This document shows, one piece after another, positions 14,431 to 16,994 of a stretch of DNA of 16,994 bases. Under the pieces are notes generated by a model. That model was not told where the DNA came from. It saw nothing but the letters and a program-made list of their open reading frames with translations, and searched no databases. The position numbers and the translations under genes are program-made. Every line of letters starts with the position of its first letter. Positions within the stretch are counted from its first letter, which is position 1. Source of the DNA: DALYDP01 sp964348685 (GTDB taxonomy: Bacteria; Patescibacteriota; Gracilibacteria; Peribacterales; Peribacteraceae); contig CAYGDM010000020.1 in assembly GCA_964348685.1 (NCBI GenBank), positions 1 through 16,994 of the forward strand, read 5' to 3'.

Positions 14431-14495
14431 CATTCTTCCCAACGTTGGTTCGAATGAGCTTCGGATACTATAGAACGGTTTTTACAGAAGTCTAA
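14431..14495 (-). promoter_or_regulatory. Promoter and 5'-end hairpin of WD-like gene A
   Basis: Minus strand: -35 TTAGAC (14490-14495), 17-base spacer, -10 TATAGT (14467-14472). The predicted mRNA starts AGCUC at 14460 and folds at once: CATTC (14431-14435) faces GAATG (14452-14456) around CCAACGTTGG (14439-14448). Confidence 0.65.
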
Positions 14496-14533
14496 TCCTG
14501 CCTTTTTGGCTTATTAAAGCATTCCACATAGCT

Positions 14534-14562
14534 AAAGACCCTCCCGCAAGGAGAGGGTCTTT
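14534..14562 (-). terminator. Terminator after WD-like gene B
   Basis: A 10-bp perfect stem (AAAGACCCTC, 14534-14543, with GAGGGTCTTT, 14553-14562) and a 9-base loop; the minus-strand U-run is part of the stem. The stem-loop resembles the one after copy C (both carry CTCTCCTTGCG on the minus strand). Confidence 0.85.
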
Positions 14563-14591
14563 GTCGCTCAGTCGCGGACGGTACAGGGGGA

Positions 14592-15095
14592 TCAATCGAC
14601 AATTGTTTTGTGAGGCAACGGGATGACCGTGGTCTTCTTGTCCGTTTGCACGTGCAACTGCCCTGCAACCTCTTCGACTCGCGTAACAGACGATCGATGA
14701 ACGAAATCGAATCCCGTAAACTCCTGCGTGGAAATTTGGTAACCGCTCTCCCACACAACGATGATGCTCGCGTTATCGGTCGCGAAGACGATTCCACCGT
14801 TGCTCAGAACGGTGAGCATCGAGATGCGACCGCGCGCGCGGACGGGGACGGCGAACTTCTTCCTGCTGGTTAATGACCAGACGTGAAGAACGAACTCGTC
14901 TCCGTCAACGGTCACGACGATGTCGCCGTCTTTCGACATTCCGATGAATTGATGCTCCTCGATGGCCCGCTTTTCGAATCCATACAGAAGCATTTCGTCG
15001 TGGTGATCGTACCGAACAACCATATCGCCGATGACGGCGAGAATGATCGTATCGGTAACTTCTCGATTGGTAACAGGAACTGACTGAGTAATCAT
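14592..15095 (-). CDS. Small WD-like beta-propeller protein, copy B
   Basis: 167 residues. ATG at 15095 has GAGGAG seven bases upstream. The central part lines up with copies A and C: FIGMSKDGDIVVTVDGDEFV, LHVWSL, then a loop, MLTVLSNGGIVFATDNASII and VVWESG. The VWSL and VVWESG segments are the closest to true WD40 strands. No secretion signal. The last 40 residues (QLHVQTDKKTTVIPLPHK) may form a further blade. Function unknown; related to A and C by ancient duplication rather than recent copying, since the DNA is much diverged. It has its own promoter, 5' hairpin and terminator, so it is made independently of its neighbours. Confidence 0.74.
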   Translation of the reverse strand: MITQSVPVTNREVTDTIILAVIGDMVVRYDHHDEMLLYGFEKRAIEEHQFIGMSKDGDIVVTVDGDEFVLHVWSLTSRKKFAVPVRARGRISMLTVLSNGGIVFATDNASIIVVWESGYQISTQEFTGFDFVHRSSVTRVEEVAGQLHVQTDKKTTVIPLPHKTIVD

Positions 15096-15127
15096 TCAAC
15101 ACTCCTCAAAAACGTTGTTATTTTCCC

Positions 15128-15191
15128 CATTCGTACCGCCGTTGGTGCGAATGAGCTATAATAAATATACAATATTATAGAATATTGTCAA
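15128..15191 (-). promoter_or_regulatory. Promoter and 5'-end hairpin of WD-like gene B
   Basis: Minus strand: -35 TTGACA (15186-15191), 16-base spacer, -10 TATATT (15164-15169). The predicted mRNA starts AGCUC at about 15157 and folds a stem of CATTCG.ACC (15128-15137) with GGT.CGAATG (15144-15153). The -35 lies in the palindrome ATATT-GTC-AATAT. Confidence 0.75.
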
Positions 15192-15221
15192 TATACGTAC
15201 AAACGCTCAAGATACAGCTAA

Positions 15222-15248
15222 AAGGCCCTCTCGCAAGGAGAGGGCCTT
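15222..15248 (-). terminator. Terminator after WD-like gene C
   Basis: An 11-bp perfect stem (AAGGCCCTCTC, 15222-15232, with GAGAGGGCCTT, 15238-15248) and a 5-base loop, with a short U-run on the minus strand. Confidence 0.88.
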
Positions 15249-15271
15249 CGTTGCTCAATCGCGTGGTCGGA

Positions 15272-15796
15272 TTAGTCGTTCGGTACGTCCAGGACGGTCC
15301 GCAGGCTTTTGCCGAGACCAGTCTTGGCATAGAGCACGGAACCAACGAATGCACACGAGACGATGGGAGGACGAAGCGTGCTCAATTCTCCTTCGACAAG
15401 GTTCACGCCGTCTTTTCCATGCAACAGTATGCGACCTCCGTCCGTACCGATCGCCGTGATGCCGTCATCCGACACCGCGACACACAAGAACTTTCGTTTC
15501 GAGTTCCGGTCAAAGTCCACGTTCGACACGGGCTCCATGTTTTTGGAAAAATAGAGCTCTAGCCAGCCTTCGCACAAAACCGCACAATACTCACCGTTCG
15601 GCGAAAATGCAGCAAGAACCGTCTTCGCGTCTTTCAACCAAGGTGCTTTGACGTTCTTCGCCCATTGGAAGTTGGTCCGTTGGATGCGGAGATCCTCCCC
15701 ATCGAGCAACAGAACGCAATCGGGACCGGTCGCGAGAAATCGCTCGCGGATCTCGACTGCATATTCCTTCACGGTCGGCATAGCTACAAGAGACAT
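15272..15796 (-). CDS. Small WD-like beta-propeller protein, copy C
   Basis: 174 residues from ATG at 15796, chosen because AAAGGA lies just upstream; the frame is open to 15826. The central part has the shared pattern: LAAFSPNGEYCAVLCEGWLE, LYFSKNMEPVSNVDF, KFLCVAVSDDGITAIGTDGG and RILLHGKDG, which matches copy A nearly position for position in hydrophobic pattern. The N-terminal 50 residues (ATGPDCVLLLDGEDLRI) make a possible first blade. No signal peptide. Function unknown. The gene is separated from recR by a strong promoter but by no terminator, so some recR transcripts may continue into it. Confidence 0.74.
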   Translation of the reverse strand: MSLVAMPTVKEYAVEIRERFLATGPDCVLLLDGEDLRIQRTNFQWAKNVKAPWLKDAKTVLAAFSPNGEYCAVLCEGWLELYFSKNMEPVSNVDFDRNSKRKFLCVAVSDDGITAIGTDGGRILLHGKDGVNLVEGELSTLRPPIVSCAFVGSVLYAKTGLGKSLRTVLDVPND

Positions 15797-15823
15797 GATC
15801 GTTTCCTTTCGTACGTGTTTCAC

Positions 15824-15888
15824 CAATCCATACCACAGTGGTTTGATTGAGCTAAGGTAAATAATACAATATTATTGTATATTGTCAA
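15824..15888 (-). promoter_or_regulatory. Promoter and 5'-end hairpin of WD-like gene C
   Basis: Minus strand: -35 TTGACA (15883-15888), 16-base spacer, -10 TATTAT (15861-15866). The predicted mRNA starts AGCUC at about 15853; CAATC (15824-15828) then pairs with GATTG (15845-15849) and ACCA with TGGT inside. The -35 sits in a perfect palindrome GTATATT-GTC-AATATAC (15879-15895). Confidence 0.77.
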
Positions 15889-15903
15889 TATACAGATAGT
15901 GGC

Positions 15904-16500
15904 TTACAGTTGCCGTCTTCCACTCAAAGCCTCTCTCAACGTCACCTGATCGGCAAATTCGATATCCGCCCCCATCGGCAGCCCATGCGCCAGGCGCGTC
16001 ACCTGCGGAACAAAGCTCTTCAACTGCTCGCGAAGGTAGCTCGCCGTCGCTTCTCCTTCCACGTCCGGGTCCGTCGCCACGATCACTTCTTTGATGCCGC
16101 CGGCTTTGCACCGGTCCACGAGCTCGCGGACTTTCAACTGCTCCGGGCCCATGCCATCGATCGGGGAGAGCACACCGTGCAGCACATGATAGACGCCCTT
16201 GTACTGCGTGCGCTCGAATGCGATCACTTCGAGCGGTTCTTCCACGACCAGAATCATCGACGCATCGCGCGAGGAGTCTTCGCAGATCTGGCAGCGCTCG
16301 TTCGTCGTCACCATCTGACACTGCCTGCAGTACTTCAAATCTGCCTTCAGACCGCTCAACGCGGCACCCAGCGTTTCCGGCGAACCGCGCGTGCTGCGAA
16401 GCAAATGAAACACCATGCGCTCCGCGCTCTTCATGCCGATACCGGGGAGTTTTTGGAACTCCTCGATGGCGCGGGTGATTTGCGGAGGGAGGAGAGACAC
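15904..16500 (-). CDS. recR: Recombination mediator protein RecR
   Basis: 198 residues from GTG at 16500, close to the usual length of about 200. Order: N-terminal helix-hairpin-helix (FQKLPGIGMKSAERMVFHLL), C4 zinc finger (CRQC...CQIC, about 58-76), Toprim domain (MILVVEEPLEVIAFERT, then ATDPDVEGEATASYL), and the C-terminal segment LAHGLPMGADIEFADQVTL. RecR acts with RecO (and RecF) to load RecA on single-stranded gaps; partners are not in the window. The frame is open upstream to 16581, but those residues are pyrimidine-run DNA overlapping a hairpin leader, so the shorter start is used. It has no good ribosome site. Unusually for recR there is no dnaX/ebfC gene upstream; it is divergent from smpB. 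Confidence 0.95.
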   Translation of the reverse strand: MSLLPPQITRAIEEFQKLPGIGMKSAERMVFHLLRSTRGSPETLGAALSGLKADLKYCRQCQMVTTNERCQICEDSSRDASMILVVEEPLEVIAFERTQYKGVYHVLHGVLSPIDGMGPEQLKVRELVDRCKAGGIKEVIVATDPDVEGEATASYLREQLKSFVPQVTRLAHGLPMGADIEFADQVTLREALSGRRQL

Positions 16501-16561
16501 GACGACGAGGATAGCGAAGAGCACGACGAAGAGACCAGGGACCGGAGACCGGAAAAAGCAT

Positions 16562-16668
16562 AAAAAAATCGGGCCAGCCAACTTTCGTTAGATGTGCCCG
16601 AAGTGTTACCACCGGGCTGTTGCAGGATAACCTGTAGTCGCTGGATAACCAGCGAGTGGTTAATCCAG
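16562..16668 (-). ncRNA. Putative attenuator leader or small RNA upstream of recR
   Basis: On the minus strand, a strong promoter is followed by several hairpins and then a terminator before recR. P1: CGCTGG-TTAT-CCAGCG (16639-16654). P2: CAGG-TTAT-CCTG (16623-16634). P3: GCCCG (16613-16617) with CGGGC (16596-16600). Terminator: TCGGGC (16596-16601) with GCCCGA (16569-16574), containing an inner CTAAC-GAAA-GTTGG hairpin, then seven U (16562-16568). P3 and the terminator use the same CGGGC strand and cannot both form, which is an attenuator layout. It could also be a free RNA of about 125 bases. It does not match SRP RNA, 6S RNA, tmRNA or a riboswitch that I recognise. Confidence 0.5.
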
Positions 16669-16692
16669 AACTAAGTCCTAGTGGATGGACCC

Positions 16693-16720
16693 ATAATACT
16701 GCGTTATGACCATTTGTCAA
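16693..16720 (-). promoter_or_regulatory. Promoter of the recR leader
   Basis: Minus strand: -35 TTGACA (16715-16720), 16-base spacer, -10 TATTAT (16693-16698). The predicted start is about 16686, some 185 bases before the recR start codon. Confidence 0.8.
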
Positions 16721-16775
16721 ACATATCGTCAACATGGCCTGGAAAGGCTTCTCGAAGCCCTATAGGCTGCTTTTG

Positions 16776-16994
16776 ATGAAAACGGTGGCACAGAACCGGC
16801 GGGCAAAGTTCGACTACGAGATCGTCGAAACCTTCGAAGCGGGCATCCAGCTCCTCGGCTGGGAAGTGAAGTCGTGCCGCATGAATTTAGCCGATCTCTC
16901 CGGCGCGTACGTGTCGTTCGTCGGCGGCAAACCGGCTCTGAAAAAAATGTCGATCCGCGTGTATCCCTTCGCGGCGAACGCCGTCCTCGACGAC
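16776..16994 (+). CDS. smpB: SsrA-binding protein SmpB, N-terminal part
   Basis: The frame is open to the end of the window, giving the first 73 residues. It matches SmpB: AQNRRAKFDYEIVETFEAGI (the N-R-x-A-x-x-[DE]-Y start of the beta barrel), then LLGWEVKSCRMNLADLSGAY with the G-x-E-V-K-S signature, and a strand-forming VSFVGGKPALKKMSI. SmpB binds tmRNA and helps rescue stalled ribosomes. ATG at 16776 fits the family N-terminus; an in-frame ATG at 16734 would add 14 residues. The ribosome site is poor (AGG about 12 bases upstream). The tmRNA gene is not visible here. It is divergent from recR. Confidence 0.95.
   Translation, partial: MKTVAQNRRAKFDYEIVETFEAGIQLLGWEVKSCRMNLADLSGAYVSFVGGKPALKKMSIRVYPFAANAVLDD

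Noticed and set aside
14440..14460. TTGGTTCGAATGAGC, resembling the T-arm of a tRNA
   Set aside because: No acceptor stem, anticodon arm or D-arm can be drawn around it. It is one arm of the 5' hairpin of WD-like gene A.
16501..16581. 27-residue N-terminal extension of RecR with a hydrophobic run
   Set aside because: RecR proteins begin close to the helix-hairpin-helix. The extra part overlaps a terminator-like hairpin and pyrimidine-rich repeats, so it is unlikely to be translated.
16620..16668. Repeated GGATAACC boxes considered as DnaA boxes or an origin
   Set aside because: They do not match TTATCCACA, there is no dnaA or dnaN gene nearby, and the repeats form hairpin stems with TTAT loops, which fits an RNA element better.

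Overview
The window looks like a moderately high-GC chromosome fragment of a Candidate Phyla Radiation (Patescibacteria) bacterium. The reasons are the compact type IV pilus locus, several pseudopilins with lineage-style architectures (a Ser/Ala-rich linker, an ICH...HGD motif, a pilin fused to a propeller), and a histidine kinase with the SLASHQLRTPLSAIRWY signature common in that group. TGA is used as a normal stop codon, so this is not the recoded Gracilibacteria/SR1 code. Placement below phylum level would be a guess.

Layout. (1) 1-310: 3' end of a plus-strand pyrE-like gene with its terminator. (2) 309-5516, minus strand: a membrane histidine kinase, two tandem major-pilin paralogues, and a translationally coupled three-gene minor-pilin operon whose first product is a PilV-like prepilin fused to a beta-propeller. 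(3) 5526-6761, minus strand: a two-gene operon (small membrane protein plus putative lipoprotein) behind a long, foldable leader, divergent from (4) a plus-strand TrmB-family regulator at 6881-7627. (5) 7644-12981, minus strand: operon of response regulator - pilB - pilC - large pseudopilin. (6) 13049-13747: a monocistronic gene for a formaldehyde-activating enzyme (Fae) homologue. (7) 13809-15888: three homologous small WD-like genes, each a separate transcription unit with a strong promoter, a hairpin at the predicted mRNA 5' end, a good ribosome binding site and a terminator. (8) recR behind a leader that resembles an attenuator or small RNA, divergent from the 5' part of smpB, which runs off the right edge.

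How it fits together. Pilus genes and the two-component genes share an extended -10 promoter (core TTCTGCTAnnAT or close variants). Two pilin transcripts appear to start at, or within two bases of, a GTG start codon. The other minus-strand units mostly use TTGACA-16/17-TAnnnT promoters. The histidine kinase and the response regulator are unlinked but share the first promoter class, so they may form one circuit controlling pilus assembly.

The most unusual parts are the fae gene, the three WD-like single-gene cassettes with matching 5'-terminal hairpins, and the recR leader with mutually exclusive hairpins. No CRISPR array, rRNA, tRNA, transposase or integrase was seen. All assignments come from reading the sequence; no database search was run.
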